Shown here: piece after piece, positions 21,640 to 30,425 of the stretch
How positions within the stretch are numbered: the first letter of the stretch is position 1
Layout: each line of letters starts with the position of its first letter
Assembly (NCBI RefSeq): GCF_029887875.1
Contig: NZ_JARXRM010000030.1
Span: forward strand, 1-39,612
DNA from: Luteimonas endophytica
GTDB lineage: Bacteria > Pseudomonadota > Gammaproteobacteria > Xanthomonadales > Xanthomonadaceae
Length of the DNA stretch: 39,612 nucleotides
Direction: 5' to 3'
Notes under the pieces: model-generated
What the model was told of the DNA's origin: nothing
The model's database searches: none
Seen by the model: the letters and a program-made list of their open reading frames with translations, nothing else
Translations under genes and position numbers: made by a program

Positions 21640-22116
21640 TCAGGCCGCCGGCCGGCCGCGCTTACGGCGGAAATAGCCGGTCAGCATCGCCCCGGCCTCC
21701 CCGGCCAGCACCCCGCCGAGCACCTCGATGCGGTGGTTGTGGCGCGGGTCCTGGAGCAGATCGAACACGCTGCCCGCGGCGCCGGTCTTCGGATCGCTGG
21801 CCGCATACACCAGGCGGGCGATACGCGCATGCACCATCGCCATGGCGCACATCGCGCACGGCTCCAGGGTGACGTACAGGGTGCAACCGACCAGGCGGTG
21901 ATTGCCGAGGCTGCGCCCGGCCGCGCGCATCGCCACGATCTCGGCATGCGCGCTCGGGTCGTGCTCGCCGATGTTGCGGTTCCAGCCCTCGCCCACCGGC
22001 CGTCCGGCCGAGTCCACGACCACGGCGGCGACCGGGATCTCGTCCTCCTCGCGTTCCGCGCGCACGGCCAGCGCGAGGGCATGGCGCATCCAGCGCACAT
22101 CGACGGGTTCGGACAT
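21640..22116 (-). CDS. tadA: tRNA adenosine(34) deaminase
   Basis: 158 residues; converts A34 to inosine in tRNA-Arg(ACG) so that CGC and CGA codons are read. Zinc and catalytic motifs are HAEIVAMRAAG (His ligand and proton-shuttling Glu) and TLEPCAMCAMAMVHARI (two Cys ligands). The typical VYAASDPKTGAAGSVFDLL and C-terminal LTGYFRRKRG are present. The ATG at 22116 (MSEPVDVRWMRHALALA) gives the standard length; upstream codons of the open frame run into the neighbouring cupin gene. A -10-like TAGAAT on the minus strand near 22153 lies just beyond the stop of the cupin gene, so it may have its own promoter. Confidence 0.95.
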   Translation of the reverse strand: MSEPVDVRWMRHALALAVRAEREEDEIPVAAVVVDSAGRPVGEGWNRNIGEHDPSAHAEIVAMRAAGRSLGNHRLVGCTLYVTLEPCAMCAMAMVHARIARLVYAASDPKTGAAGSVFDLLQDPRHNHRIEVLGGVLAGEAGAMLTGYFRRKRGRPAA

Positions 22117-22151
22117 CGCAGGCGGGTTCGCGGACGGGTGGACGCGGGATT

Positions 22152-22682
22152 CTAGCGCGCCGACACGGCCGCCCCGCCGCCCCGCCACAGCGAAGGCAGA
22201 TCTCCGGCGCTGCCGGCCGCGGGATCGACGGCCGGCACCGGGACCGCGGCGATGCGCCGGAGCATCGCCGGCGTGGCGGCGCTGGTGCACAGGTCCCAAC
22301 GTTGCCCCGCCGGATACGCACCCACCACCAGGAAGTCGTCGCTGGCCGCCTCGCGGCGATGGCCGGTCCCGGCCGGCAGCACCAGCACGTCGCCGGCATC
22401 GATCTCCACGACCTCCCCGCCCGGGCCGCCCAGCATCACCCGCGCCGATCCCGCCGCCACCCCCAGCGCCTCGTGCGCGGTCGAGTGGTAGTGGTGATAG
22501 CCGAAGATGCCGTCGCGCCACCCCGCCGGCCAGCGATGCCGCCCGAACCGGCGCTCGAAGGCGATCGCGGTGGCCTCCGCTCCCCGCGCCGGCTCGACCC
22601 GTCGGTACACCAGCACCGGCAGCCGCGGGTTGTTGGGGACCCAGCCATTGGATTCGAGTTGCAGGAGTTGCGGTGCGGCCAT
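22152..22682 (-). CDS. cupin-domain protein (YjlB-like)
   Basis: 176 residues. The cupin barrel carries GYHHYHSTAHEALGV (metal-binding His cluster) and the second motif EIDAGDVLVLPAGTGHR, a form close to Bacillus YjlB. The C-terminal 25 residues are Gly/Ala-rich. The reaction is unknown; such single-domain cupins often bind Fe, Mn or Zn. The start at 22682 (MAAPQLLQLESNGWVPNN) has a GGGAGA about 6 nt upstream on its strand. Its stop is 35 bp ahead of tadA in the same orientation. Confidence 0.85.
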   Translation of the reverse strand: MAAPQLLQLESNGWVPNNPRLPVLVYRRVEPARGAEATAIAFERRFGRHRWPAGWRDGIFGYHHYHSTAHEALGVAAGSARVMLGGPGGEVVEIDAGDVLVLPAGTGHRREAASDDFLVVGAYPAGQRWDLCTSAATPAMLRRIAAVPVPAVDPAAGSAGDLPSLWRGGGAAVSAR

Positions 22683-22771
22683 CGGCGTCTCCCGTGGGAA
22701 TCGCGAATATTGTGCCCGGACGCGCGCATTGATCGGCGTGATCCGCGGCGGAGGTACGGAGCAGCGACATC

Positions 22772-22975
22772 CAAGAGCCGCTTCGGAAGTGCGCGGGGCG
22801 TGAGCCGCGCCGGGGGCATCGCTCCGCCCTGCCGTCCGGCCATCCATGGCCGGAGTCAGGGCCGCAGACCATCCATGGTCTGCTCTCCGCAACACCTCCG
22901 GCACGTCTCCCGCTTCAGCGTTGGTGGGCTTCGGAGGAACGGGCTACCCGCCATCCGCAAGTGAATCGCCGACGC
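22772..22975 (+). repeat. dispersed intergenic repeat, copy 1
   Basis: About 204 bp, closely resembling the right part of the cluster at 34028-34232. It holds a G/C-rich 5' block, then hairpin A at 22836-22853 (CCGGCCAT-CC-ATGGCCGG) and hairpin B at 22864-22883 (GCAGACCAT-CC-ATGGTCTGC), and ends GAATCGCCGACGC. Frames that stay open across it give peptides unlike any family and are not genes. It fills most of the 365-bp gap between hrcA and the cupin gene; nothing else is visible there. Confidence 0.85.
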
Positions 22976-23047
22976 CCGCGAACTCCACGCGTCGGATTCG
23001 TCCCTGCTGGCGATCCGGAGGGGCCGATCAACTGTCCGCGCGACGGC

Positions 23048-24100
23048 TCAGCCGCCCCGCGAGGGCTCCAGCGCCGCGCCGAGGACCTCGGCGGTCGCCT
23101 GCACCAGCGGGATCACCCGGTCGTAGGCCATCCGGGTCGGGCCGATCACTCCCAGGACCCCGAGCACCTGCCCCCCGGCGCCATAGGGCGCCGAGACCAG
23201 CGACACGCCTTCCAGCGGCGCCAGCCCGGTCTCCTCGCCGATGAAGATCCGTACCCCCGGCGCGCTCACCGTCCGCTCCAGCAACTGCAGAATCTCGCGC
23301 TTGCGCGAGAACGCATCGAACAGCTCGCGCAGCCGGTCCAGGTCCGACAGATCCTGCACCCCGATCAGCCGCGCCTGCCCCGCCACCACCATGTCCTCGC
23401 CCCCCGGTGCCAGCGCCTGCTCCGCCAGTTCCACCGTCTGCGCCAGCAGGCTCTCCATCTCGCTGCGGGCCGCACGCATTTCCTGGACCAGGGTCGCGCG
23501 GATGTCGGCCAGCGAGCGGCCGGCGAACTGCGCGTTGAGATAGTTCGCCACCCGCTCCAGCTCGCCGGGTTCGTAGTTCCGGCGGGTCTGGATCAGCCGG
23601 TTCTGCACTTCGTTGTCGGCGAACACCAGGATCGCCATCACCCGCTGGCTGTCCACGGCGACGAAGTCGATGTACTTGAACGCGAACTGCTCGCGCCTCG
23701 GCACGCTGACCACGCCGACGAAATGGGTCATCGCGGAGACCAGCTCCGACGCGCTGCCGAGCAGCGACTGGGTGCCGATGCCGGCCGGCAGCTCGCTGCG
23801 CAGCCGCGCCACCTCCTTCTCGGGCAGCGGCTTGAGCTGCAGCAGCGAATCCACGAACACGCGGTAGCCCTGGGCCGTGGGAACCCGCCCGGCGGAGGTG
23901 TGCGGGGCGCTCAGCAGGCCGCTGTCCTCCAGGTCGGAAAGGATGTTGCGGATCGTGGCCGCGCTGACGTCGAGCCCGGCATGGCGCGCCAGGGTCTGCG
24001 AGCCGACCGGCTCGCCGTCGCGGATGTGGCGCGCGATCAGGGTCCGCAGCAGCTGGCGCGCGCGCGGGTCGAGCCTGTCGCTGGAATCGGTGCTGGCCAC
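23048..24100 (-). CDS. hrcA: heat-inducible transcription repressor HrcA
   Basis: 350 residues from GTG at 24100. N-terminal winged helix: LDPRARQLLRTLIARHI and GLDVSAATIRNILSDLEDSGLL, then HTSAGRVPTAQGYRVFVD, the HrcA signature. The GAF-like and dimerisation regions follow, with a late IGEETGLAPLEGVSLVSAPYG. HrcA represses chaperone operons by binding CIRCE; I see no CIRCE inverted repeat ahead of hrcA itself. A -10-like TTATAC ends 7 nt before the GTG, suggesting a leaderless mRNA. Unlike related genomes, grpE does not follow; an intergenic repeat does. recN is divergent. Confidence 0.96.
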   Translation of the reverse strand: MASTDSSDRLDPRARQLLRTLIARHIRDGEPVGSQTLARHAGLDVSAATIRNILSDLEDSGLLSAPHTSAGRVPTAQGYRVFVDSLLQLKPLPEKEVARLRSELPAGIGTQSLLGSASELVSAMTHFVGVVSVPRREQFAFKYIDFVAVDSQRVMAILVFADNEVQNRLIQTRRNYEPGELERVANYLNAQFAGRSLADIRATLVQEMRAARSEMESLLAQTVELAEQALAPGGEDMVVAGQARLIGVQDLSDLDRLRELFDAFSRKREILQLLERTVSAPGVRIFIGEETGLAPLEGVSLVSAPYGAGGQVLGVLGVIGPTRMAYDRVIPLVQATAEVLGAALEPSRGG

Positions 24101-24244
24101 GGTTCCGGTATAAGGCCGGCGCCGCGGCGGCGCAAGCGGGGACCGCCGCAGCCCGGGGCCGGTCTCGCCCGCTGCGACGCCCTCCCGCCATCCTCGCGGC
24201 GCCATCGTCTGGCCGTCTTCCGTCCGCCACTGCACAATCCGCCC

Positions 24245-25906
24245 ATGCTCACCCATCTCTCGATCCGCGATTTCGCGGTCGCCAGCGCCAGCGAACTCGA
24301 GTTCGGACCGGGGCTGACCACCATCTCCGGCGAGACCGGCGCCGGCAAGTCGCTGCTGGTCGACGCCCTGGGCTTTCTGTCCGGGCTGCGCGCCGACAGC
24401 GGCATGGTCCGCCACGGCGCCGCGCGCGCCGAGCTCAGCGCCGAGTTCGACCTCTGCGACGCCCCGGCCGCCGCGGCCTGGCTGCGCGAACAGGAATTCG
24501 ACGACGGCGGCGCCTGCCAGCTGCGCCGCACCTTGCGCGCAGACGGCGGCTCGCGGGCCTGGATCAACGGCCGTCCGGCGACCCTCTCGCAACTCGGCGC
24601 GCTCGCCGGGCACCTGGTGGAGATCCACGGCCAGCACGAGCACCAGGCGCTGCTCTCGCGCGGAAGCCAGCTGGCGCTGCTCGACGCCTTCGGCCGCCAT
24701 GGCCCCCAGCTTGCCGAAGTGGCGCAGGCCGCCGCCGGCTGGAGCGCACTGCTGCGCGAGCGCGACGCGCTCGCGCACGGCGGCGACGTCGGCGAGCGCA
24801 GCGCCTGGCTGGCCCACCAGCTGCGCGAACTCGAGGACGAACCGCTGGACGCCGAGGCGATCGCCGAGCTCGAGCAGGGCCACCGCCGCCAGGCGCACGC
24901 CGCCGGGCTGATCGCCAGCTGCGATGCCGCGCTCGAGGCGCTGGGCGAGGAACAGTCGCTGTCGCGCCAGTTGCAGCGCCTGCGTGGCGACCTGGCCCGC
25001 GGCCGCGAGCACGAGCCGCGTCTGGGCGAGGTCGACGGCATGCTCGAGGCCGCCGCCATCCAGCTCGACGAGGCGCTGCTGCTGCTGCAGCGGATCCGCG
25101 ACGACCTGGAGCTCGATCCGGCCCGGCTGGAGGAACTGGAGCGCCGCCTGGGCCGCCTGCACGACCTGGCGCGCAAGCACCGCGTCGCTCCTGAGGCGCT
25201 GGCCGCCCACCGCGACGCGCTGGCCGCGGAGCTGGACGCACTGGAGCGCGCCAGCGAGCGGCTGAGTGCGCTGGATGGCGAAACCGACGCCGCCGCGGCG
25301 CGCTGGCGCCAGGCCGCGGCGCGCCTGGGCGCGGCCCGGCGCCAGGCCGCGGCGGAGCTGGGGCGGCTCACCACCGGACTGATCGCCGAGCTGGGCATGG
25401 GCGGCGGCCGCTTCGAGATCGCGCTGGAACCGCAGCCGGAGCCGCGCCCGGACCCGCAGGGCGCGGAGCGCGCCGAATTCCTGGTCTCTGCCAACGCCGG
25501 GCAGCCGCCGCGGCCGCTGCGCAAGGTGGCCTCGGGCGGCGAACTGTCGCGGATCTCGCTGGCGATCGAGGTCGCCGCGCTGGGCCTGGACGCGGTGCCG
25601 ACCATGGTGTTCGACGAGGTCGATTCGGGCATCGGCGGCGCGGTGGCCGGGATCGTCGGGCAGAAGCTGCGCGCGCTGGGCCGCAGCCGCCAGGTGCTGT
25701 GCGTGACCCACCTGCCGCAGGTCGCCGCGCATGGACATGCCCACTATCTGGTCAGCAAGTCGGCCGAGGCCGGGGTGACGGAAAGCGAGGTGCGGCGGCT
25801 GCAGGGGCGGCAGCGCCAGGAGGAGCTGGCGCGGATGCTGGGCGGGATCGAGATCAGCCGCGAGGCCCGCGCCGCGGCCAAGCGCCTGCTGGCGGACGTC
25901 GACTGA
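24245..25906 (+). CDS. recN: DNA repair protein RecN
   Basis: 553 residues, standard length. SMC-like ATPase acting in double-strand break repair. Walker A is SGETGAGKSLLVDAL (about 31-45). A long coiled-coil-rich middle (Leu/Glu/Arg-rich, about 160-400) separates it from the ABC signature ASGGELSRISLAIE, Walker B TMVFDEVDSGIGG and the H-loop region VLCVTHLPQVAAHGH. The ATG at 24245 lies 6 nt after a -10-like CACAAT, and no Shine-Dalgarno is seen. It is transcribed away from hrcA, and an SOS box is not obvious in the 144-bp gap. Confidence 0.97.
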   Translation: MLTHLSIRDFAVASASELEFGPGLTTISGETGAGKSLLVDALGFLSGLRADSGMVRHGAARAELSAEFDLCDAPAAAAWLREQEFDDGGACQLRRTLRADGGSRAWINGRPATLSQLGALAGHLVEIHGQHEHQALLSRGSQLALLDAFGRHGPQLAEVAQAAAGWSALLRERDALAHGGDVGERSAWLAHQLRELEDEPLDAEAIAELEQGHRRQAHAAGLIASCDAALEALGEEQSLSRQLQRLRGDLARGREHEPRLGEVDGMLEAAAIQLDEALLLLQRIRDDLELDPARLEELERRLGRLHDLARKHRVAPEALAAHRDALAAELDALERASERLSALDGETDAAAARWRQAAARLGAARRQAAAELGRLTTGLIAELGMGGGRFEIALEPQPEPRPDPQGAERAEFLVSANAGQPPRPLRKVASGGELSRISLAIEVAALGLDAVPTMVFDEVDSGIGGAVAGIVGQKLRALGRSRQVLCVTHLPQVAAHGHAHYLVSKSAEAGVTESEVRRLQGRQRQEELARMLGGIEISREARAAAKRLLADVD

Positions 25907-25925
25907 GCCGGCCTGTCAGGCCGGC
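25907..25925 (+). terminator. hairpin between recN and fur (possible bidirectional terminator)
   Basis: GCCGGCC-TGTCA-GGCCGGC directly follows the recN stop and ends 8 bases before the fur stop. The stem is strong and GC-rich, but neither strand has a real T tract, so its role as an intrinsic terminator is uncertain. Confidence 0.4.
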
Positions 25926-25933
25926 GGGCCGTT

Positions 25934-26338
25934 TCAGCGCTTGCGGCGCACGTACAGGACCAGCGAGTGGTCTTCCAGCAGGTAGCCGTGGCGCTCGGCG
26001 ATCTCGCGCTGCAGGCGCTCGATCTCGGTGCTTTCGAACTCGATGATCTTGCCGCTGTCGACGTCCACCATGTGGTCGTGATGGCCGCCGCGGTCGAGCT
26101 CGTAGACCGCGTGGCCGCCCTCGAAGTTGTGCTTGAGCACCAGCCCGGCGGCCTCGAACTGGGTCAGCACCCGGTACACCGTGGCCAGGCCGATCTCGTC
26201 GCCCTGCTCCAGCAGATGCCGGTAGATGTCCTCGGCGGTCATGTGGTGCTGCGGGGTCTTCTGTTCGAGCAACTCGAGGATCCGCATCCGTGGATGCGTC
26301 ACCTTCAGCCCGGCCTTGCGCAGATCGAGGGATTCCAT
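25934..26338 (-). CDS. fur: ferric uptake regulator Fur
   Basis: 134 residues; Fe2+-dependent repressor of iron acquisition. The N-terminal winged helix has LRKAGLKVTHPRMRILELL and IGLATVYRVLTQFEAAGLV. The metal sites are HNFEGGHAVYEL and GGHHDHMVDVDSGKIIEF, with Glu108-region ESTEIERLQ. The CxxC pair found in E. coli Fur is replaced by V-D-V-D-S, as in Pseudomonas-type Fur, so there is no structural Zn-Cys4 site. It is divergent from bamE; the two share a 124-bp gap. Confidence 0.96.
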   Translation of the reverse strand: MESLDLRKAGLKVTHPRMRILELLEQKTPQHHMTAEDIYRHLLEQGDEIGLATVYRVLTQFEAAGLVLKHNFEGGHAVYELDRGGHHDHMVDVDSGKIIEFESTEIERLQREIAERHGYLLEDHSLVLYVRRKR

Positions 26339-26405
26339 GCTGTCTCGTACCCGTGGTGCGGCGCGTCCCGGTCAGCGCGCGCTGAACGCGGTCGCGCGGC
26401 CCCGG

Positions 26406-26433
26406 TTGGCGGTGGTCGCGGCGAGTGTATCAT
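26406..26433 (+). promoter_or_regulatory. putative sigma-70-type promoter of bamE
   Basis: TTGGCG (26406-26411), a 16-bp spacer and TATCAT (26428-26433) lie 29 bp ahead of the bamE start codon, in the shared gap with divergent fur. The -10 is the most AT-rich hexamer in the gap. Confidence 0.5.
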
Positions 26434-26462
26434 CGGCCGGCTTCCCTCCGGCCCGGAACTCC

Positions 26463-26852
26463 ATGCGCAGACTCCTGATTCCCCTCGTCCTCGCCGCCGC
26501 CGTCGCCGGCTGCGGCATCGTCTACAAGCAGCCCATCTACCAGGGCAGCCTGCTCGAGGAATCCGCGGTGGAACAGCTGCAGGCGGGCATGAACAAGCAG
26601 CAGGTGCTGGGCCTGCTGGGCTCGCCTTCGATCGCCGACCCGTTCCACCAGCAGCGCTGGGACTACACCGCCTCGCAGCGGACCGGGCGCCGCGGGCGCA
26701 CCGAGGTCAAGAATCTCACCCTGTGGTTCGAGAACGACGCGCTGGCCCGCTGGGACGGGGAGTACTTTCCGGAACAGGACGAGGCGCTGGCCGGCGAGGT
26801 GCGCCGGGTCTTCGGACCGAACCTGCCCCGCGAACGCGACCGCCGCCGCTGA
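26463..26852 (+). CDS. bamE: outer membrane protein assembly factor BamE (SmpA/OmlA)
   Basis: 129-residue lipoprotein of the BAM complex that inserts beta-barrel proteins into the outer membrane. The signal ends in lipobox VAGC with lipidated Cys17. SmpA/OmlA domain features are the early VYKQPIYQGSLL, the VEQLQAGMNKQQVLGLLGSPSI motif and FHQQRWDY, then LTLWFENDALARWDGEYFP. In Xanthomonas this gene (omlA) is known to sit divergent from fur, exactly as here. The C-terminus is Arg-rich (PRERDRRR). Confidence 0.96.
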   Translation: MRRLLIPLVLAAAVAGCGIVYKQPIYQGSLLEESAVEQLQAGMNKQQVLGLLGSPSIADPFHQQRWDYTASQRTGRRGRTEVKNLTLWFENDALARWDGEYFPEQDEALAGEVRRVFGPNLPRERDRRR

Positions 26853-26865
26853 TCGCCGGGCCCGG

Positions 26866-27123
26866 TCAGCCGCGCCGCGCCCGGCGCCGCCGGGTTTCCT
26901 TGGGGTCGGCCAGCAGCGGGCGCAACAGTTCGACCCGGTCGCCATCGCGCAGCACGGTGGCGGGCTCCGCGCGCTCGCCGAATACCGCATAGCCGGCCGC
27001 CCCGGCGCCGTCCAGCCCCGCCGCGGCCACCGCCGCGGCCACCGTGGCCGGTTCATCCAGGGTCACCGTGGCCGATTCGACGCGGCGCGGCCACGCCCGG
27101 ACCACCTCGACCCGGATCGCCAT
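26866..27123 (-). CDS. rnfH: RnfH family ubiquitin-like protein (RatB)
   Basis: 85 residues, ubiquitin/beta-grasp fold. It opens [17 protein letters not shown], then TVAAAVAAAGLDG, AVFGERAEPATVLRDGDRVELLRPLLADPKETRRRRA, which is the RnfH signature. Its ATG overlaps the stop of ratA by one base (TGATG), so the two are translated together. Function is not settled; the conserved pairing with the START-domain protein suggests a shared role. It ends 13 bp from convergent bamE. Confidence 0.92.
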   Translation of the reverse strand: MAIRVEVVRAWPRRVESATVTLDEPATVAAAVAAAGLDGAGAAGYAVFGERAEPATVLRDGDRVELLRPLLADPKETRRRRARRG

Positions 27124-27554
27124 CAGCCGTCGCCGGTGTCGGCCACGCGCACGAAATCGTCCACCATGCGGTCGGCCAGGCTCTGGAAGCCCAGCGCCAG
27201 CGCCGGCGCCAGCAGCCGGCTGCGTGGCTCGAAGTCCAGGGTCAGCGTGACCTTGCAGGCGCACTCGTCGAGGGCGTGGAATTCCCAGCGGCCGTCGAGC
27301 CTGCGGAACGGACCGTCCCGCAGGCGCATGTCGATGTGGTGCGGGGGCGCCAGCGTGTTCTCGGTCGTGAACCAGGTGCGCAGCGAGCCCAGCCCGAGGT
27401 CCAGGCGCGCGACCACCCGCTCCTCGTCCTGCTCCAGCACTTCGGCCGCCTCGCACCAGTCGAAGCGCGCCGGGTAGGCGGCCACGTCGTTGACGAGCGA
27501 GAACATCCGCGCGGCGGAATGCTCGACCAGGGCGCTGCGTTGGATCTTCGGCAT
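27123..27554 (-). CDS. ratA: RatA family START-domain protein (ubiquinone-binding, COQ10-like)
   Basis: 143 residues of the polyketide cyclase/START family. Family marks: [38 protein letters not shown] at the N-terminus, then [31 protein letters not shown], and a long C-terminal helix [21 protein letters not shown]. In E. coli RatA has been described as a 70S-blocking toxin, while its homologues (COQ10) bind ubiquinone; which role holds here is unknown. Divergent from smpB, with 62 bp between the start codons. Confidence 0.92.
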   Translation of the reverse strand: MPKIQRSALVEHSAARMFSLVNDVAAYPARFDWCEAAEVLEQDEERVVARLDLGLGSLRTWFTTENTLAPPHHIDMRLRDGPFRRLDGRWEFHALDECACKVTLTLDFEPRSRLLAPALALGFQSLADRMVDDFVRVADTGDG

Positions 27555-27616
27555 CGACGGCTCGGGCTGGCGCGGGCGTATCCAACCGCCCCCGGTTCGG
27601 GGACAATGCGTCCGCT

Positions 27617-28111
27617 ATGGGCAAGAAAGCAGGCAAGGATAAGGCAAACGGCGGCGGAACCATCGCGCTGAACAAGCGCGCGCGCCACGAATACCATCTC
27701 GAGGACCGCTTCGAGGCGGGCGTGGCGCTGCAGGGCTGGGAGCTCAAGGCGATCCGTGCCGGCCGCGCCAACATCGGCGAGAGCTATGCGATCGTGCGCA
27801 ACGGCGAGATCTTCCTGTTCGGTGCGCTGATCACCCCGTTGATCTCGGCCTCCACCCACGTGGTCGCCGACGCCCAGCGCACCCGCAAGCTGCTGCTGCA
27901 CCGCCGCGAGATCGATCAGCTGATCGGCAGGGTCGAGCGCGACGGCTATACCGTGGTCCCGACCGCGCTGTACTGGAAGGGCAACAAGGTCAAGGCGGAG
28001 CTCGCCCTGGCCAAGGGCAAGCAAAAGCACGACAAGCGCAACGCCGAACGCGAGCGCGACTGGAACCGCGAGAAACAGCGGGCGATGCGCCAGCACAATC
28101 GCGACGCCTGA
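27617..28111 (+). CDS. smpB: SsrA-binding protein SmpB
   Basis: 164 residues. Partner of tmRNA in rescuing stalled ribosomes; the tmRNA gene itself lies 2.3 kb downstream. Signatures: [31 protein letters not shown], the RNA-binding [17 protein letters not shown] stretch ([14 protein letters not shown]), and [24 protein letters not shown] with the basic tail [16 protein letters not shown] that enters the mRNA channel. A -10-like GACAAT ends 9 nt before the ATG; no Shine-Dalgarno is seen. Confidence 0.97.
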   Translation: MGKKAGKDKANGGGTIALNKRARHEYHLEDRFEAGVALQGWELKAIRAGRANIGESYAIVRNGEIFLFGALITPLISASTHVVADAQRTRKLLLHRREIDQLIGRVERDGYTVVPTALYWKGNKVKAELALAKGKQKHDKRNAERERDWNREKQRAMRQHNRDA

Positions 28112-28114
28112 GCG

Positions 28115-30298
28115 CTACCCGGCGTCGCCTTCGGGCAGGGTGAAGCGGAAACAGGCTCCCTGCCCCGGACGGCCCTCGGCGTGCACCTCGCCGCCGTGGC
28201 GGTCGACGATCCGTTTCACCGAGGCCAGGCCGATGCCGTGCCCCGGGAATTCCTCCTGCCCGTGCAGGCGCTGGAACGGCCGGAACAGCTTGGAGGCATA
28301 CTCCTGCGCGAAGCCGGCGCCGTTGTCGCGCACGAAGAACGTCCACCCGCCGCCGGCCCGCGGCTCGGCACCGAACTCCAGCCGCGCCGGAGATCGCCCG
28401 GCGCTGAACTTCCAGGCGTTGCCGAGCAGGTTCTCCAGCAGGTTGCGCAGCAGCGCCGGATCGCCGACCGCCGCGAGCCCCGGCGCGATCTCCACCTCGA
28501 CCTCGCGCTCCGGCTCGGCGTGGCGCAGCTCGGCCACGATCTCCCCGGCCATGCGCGACAGGTCCACCGGGCCGCGTTTCAGTTCGGCGCGGCTGAGCCG
28601 GGACATCTTCAGCAGCGCGTCGATCAGGCCGTCCATGCGCGCGGTCGCCGCGCGGATCCGCCTGACGTAGTCGCGCCCGGTCTCGTCCAGGGCCTGGCCG
28701 TGGCGCTCGGCCAGCATGCGGCCGAAACCGTCGATGGAGCGCAGCGGCGCGCGCAGGTCGTGCGAGACGCTGTAGGCGAAGGACTCCATCTCCTGGTTGG
28801 CCTGGCGCAGCTCGCGGGTGCGCGCCGCGACCCGCAGCTCGAGGGTGCGGTTGAGCGCGTGCACCTGCGCCTCGGCGCGAAGGCGCTCGGTCACGTCCTC
28901 CACCTGTACCAGCCGCGCCACCCCGCTGCCGATATCGCCGGGGACGGGCGCGTAGGTCAGCTGCACGTGGCGCAGTTCGCCATCGGGGCGGCGCAGTTCG
29001 CGGGTGGCGCGCACCACGCCTTCGGTGTCGGGGCGTTCCCGGCCGGTGTCGCCGCCCAGCAGGCGCTGGCCGAAGCCGGTGCCGGGCAGCGCCGCCGGCG
29101 CCACGCCGAGAATGCGGGCCAGCGCCGGATTCGCCTCGACCACGCGGTCCTCGCGGTCCAGCAGCGCCTTGCCGATCGCCGAGTACTCCATCGCGCTGCG
29201 GAAGCGCAGCTCGCTGCGGCGGTAGGACTCGCTCATTCGCGCCGCCAGGCGCTGGGCATGGGAATGGGTCCGTGCCAGCGTCCAGACCACCGCGAACAGC
29301 AACAGCGAGGCCAGCACGCCTGCGGCCAGGGTGGCGCGCAGCGCCGGCGAGGCCACGCCCGCCGCCGAATCCGGCGCCGAACGGAAGTCGATCCGCCAGT
29401 TGCGCCCGTAGATCTCGCGCTCGATGCTGTGGCGGAACCGGTGCGGGGAGTCGGCGACCTCGGCGTAGCCGGGATCGACGTAGAGCTCGGACTCGTCGGC
29501 CAGGTCGACGATCCTGAACACCGCCGAGCGCTGGATCGGCGCCAACGACGACTCGACGAAGTCCCGGACCTCGAACGGCGTATAGACCCAGCCCTGCATC
29601 GAGGCGCGACGCGCCAGCACGTTGGCCGGAAAGCTGCCGGCGCGATACACCGGCATGTACAGCACCAGCCCGGGGCCGGGGGCGCCCTCCTCCTGCTGCA
29701 CCAGCCTGACGCCGGCGCTCAGCCGGGGCGTACCGCTGTCGCGCGCGGCATCCATCGCCGCGCGGCGGGTCGGGTCCGCGTACATGTCGTAGCCGATCGC
29801 GGCGAGGTTGGCCGGGGTCCCCGGCTCGAGGTAGACGATCGGCCCGTAGCGCTGCCGCGCGCCGTGCGGATCGACCCGATAGAGTCCCCGCCCGGCAGCG
29901 CGCATCTCCATCTGCAGCGCCTCCAGCTCCTGGGGCGTGAGCCAGGCCGCGTATCCAAGCCCGGTCAGCGCGAAACCGCGCCGCTCGATGCGCAGGCCGT
30001 CGACGTAGGCCTGCCACTGGCGCGCGCTCGGCCGGTCCACCGGGCCGAACAGCGATGCGCCGCCGCGTACCGTGAGTTCGTAGGCCAGCAGCCGCTGCCG
30101 CATCAGGTCGACGATCTGCCCGGCCTCGGCGATGAAATCGGCCCCCGCCAGCTGGCGCTCGCGCTTGCCGGCCGCCTGTGCATACAGGAACACCATCAGC
30201 AGCGAGCCCACCAGCACCAGCCAGGCGAGCTGGAAGCCACGGCGCGACTGCAGCGGCTCGCTGCCAGCCTCGGGCGTGGGCCTGGTGTCGTTCCCCAT
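28115..30298 (-). CDS. membrane sensor histidine kinase, CHASE-PAS-HisKA-HATPase
   Basis: 727 residues from ATG at 30298; an in-frame ATG at 30310 would add four, but it lies inside a -10-like TATGCT that ends 7 nt before 30298. From the start: TM helix (about 25-42), a periplasmic CHASE-like sensor (about 70-275, with LTGLGYAAWLTPQE, GYDMYADPTRRAAMDAARDSG and GLVLYMPVYRAG), TM2 (about 320-340), a PAS domain (YSAIGKALLDREDRVVEANPAL), HisKA with VSHDLRAPLRSI, and HATPase with NLLENLLGNAWKFS, DNGAGF and GHGIGLASVKRIVDRHGG. No partner response regulator is adjacent, so it is an orphan kinase. Convergent with smpB, three bases apart. Confidence 0.93.
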   Translation of the reverse strand: MGNDTRPTPEAGSEPLQSRRGFQLAWLVLVGSLLMVFLYAQAAGKRERQLAGADFIAEAGQIVDLMRQRLLAYELTVRGGASLFGPVDRPSARQWQAYVDGLRIERRGFALTGLGYAAWLTPQELEALQMEMRAAGRGLYRVDPHGARQRYGPIVYLEPGTPANLAAIGYDMYADPTRRAAMDAARDSGTPRLSAGVRLVQQEEGAPGPGLVLYMPVYRAGSFPANVLARRASMQGWVYTPFEVRDFVESSLAPIQRSAVFRIVDLADESELYVDPGYAEVADSPHRFRHSIEREIYGRNWRIDFRSAPDSAAGVASPALRATLAAGVLASLLLFAVVWTLARTHSHAQRLAARMSESYRRSELRFRSAMEYSAIGKALLDREDRVVEANPALARILGVAPAALPGTGFGQRLLGGDTGRERPDTEGVVRATRELRRPDGELRHVQLTYAPVPGDIGSGVARLVQVEDVTERLRAEAQVHALNRTLELRVAARTRELRQANQEMESFAYSVSHDLRAPLRSIDGFGRMLAERHGQALDETGRDYVRRIRAATARMDGLIDALLKMSRLSRAELKRGPVDLSRMAGEIVAELRHAEPEREVEVEIAPGLAAVGDPALLRNLLENLLGNAWKFSAGRSPARLEFGAEPRAGGGWTFFVRDNGAGFAQEYASKLFRPFQRLHGQEEFPGHGIGLASVKRIVDRHGGEVHAEGRPGQGACFRFTLPEGDAG

Positions 30299-30369
30299 GC
30301 GACGGAGCATACCGGGTCCGGCCGGCCGCAGGCGCGGTGAACCGGCGCTGCACGGCCCCGCCGCTGCGC

Positions 30370-30397
30370 TTGTTTCCGGCCCCGGCGCCCCTATACT
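30370..30397 (+). promoter_or_regulatory. sigma-70-type promoter of ssrA
   Basis: TTGTTT (30370-30375), a 16-bp spacer and TATACT (30392-30397). The predicted transcription start near 30404 leaves about 22 nt ahead of the mature tmRNA 5' end, as expected for an RNase P-processed precursor. Confidence 0.75.
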
Positions 30398-30425
30398 CGT
30401 CCCTGTCAGCGTGTTCGACGCTCCC

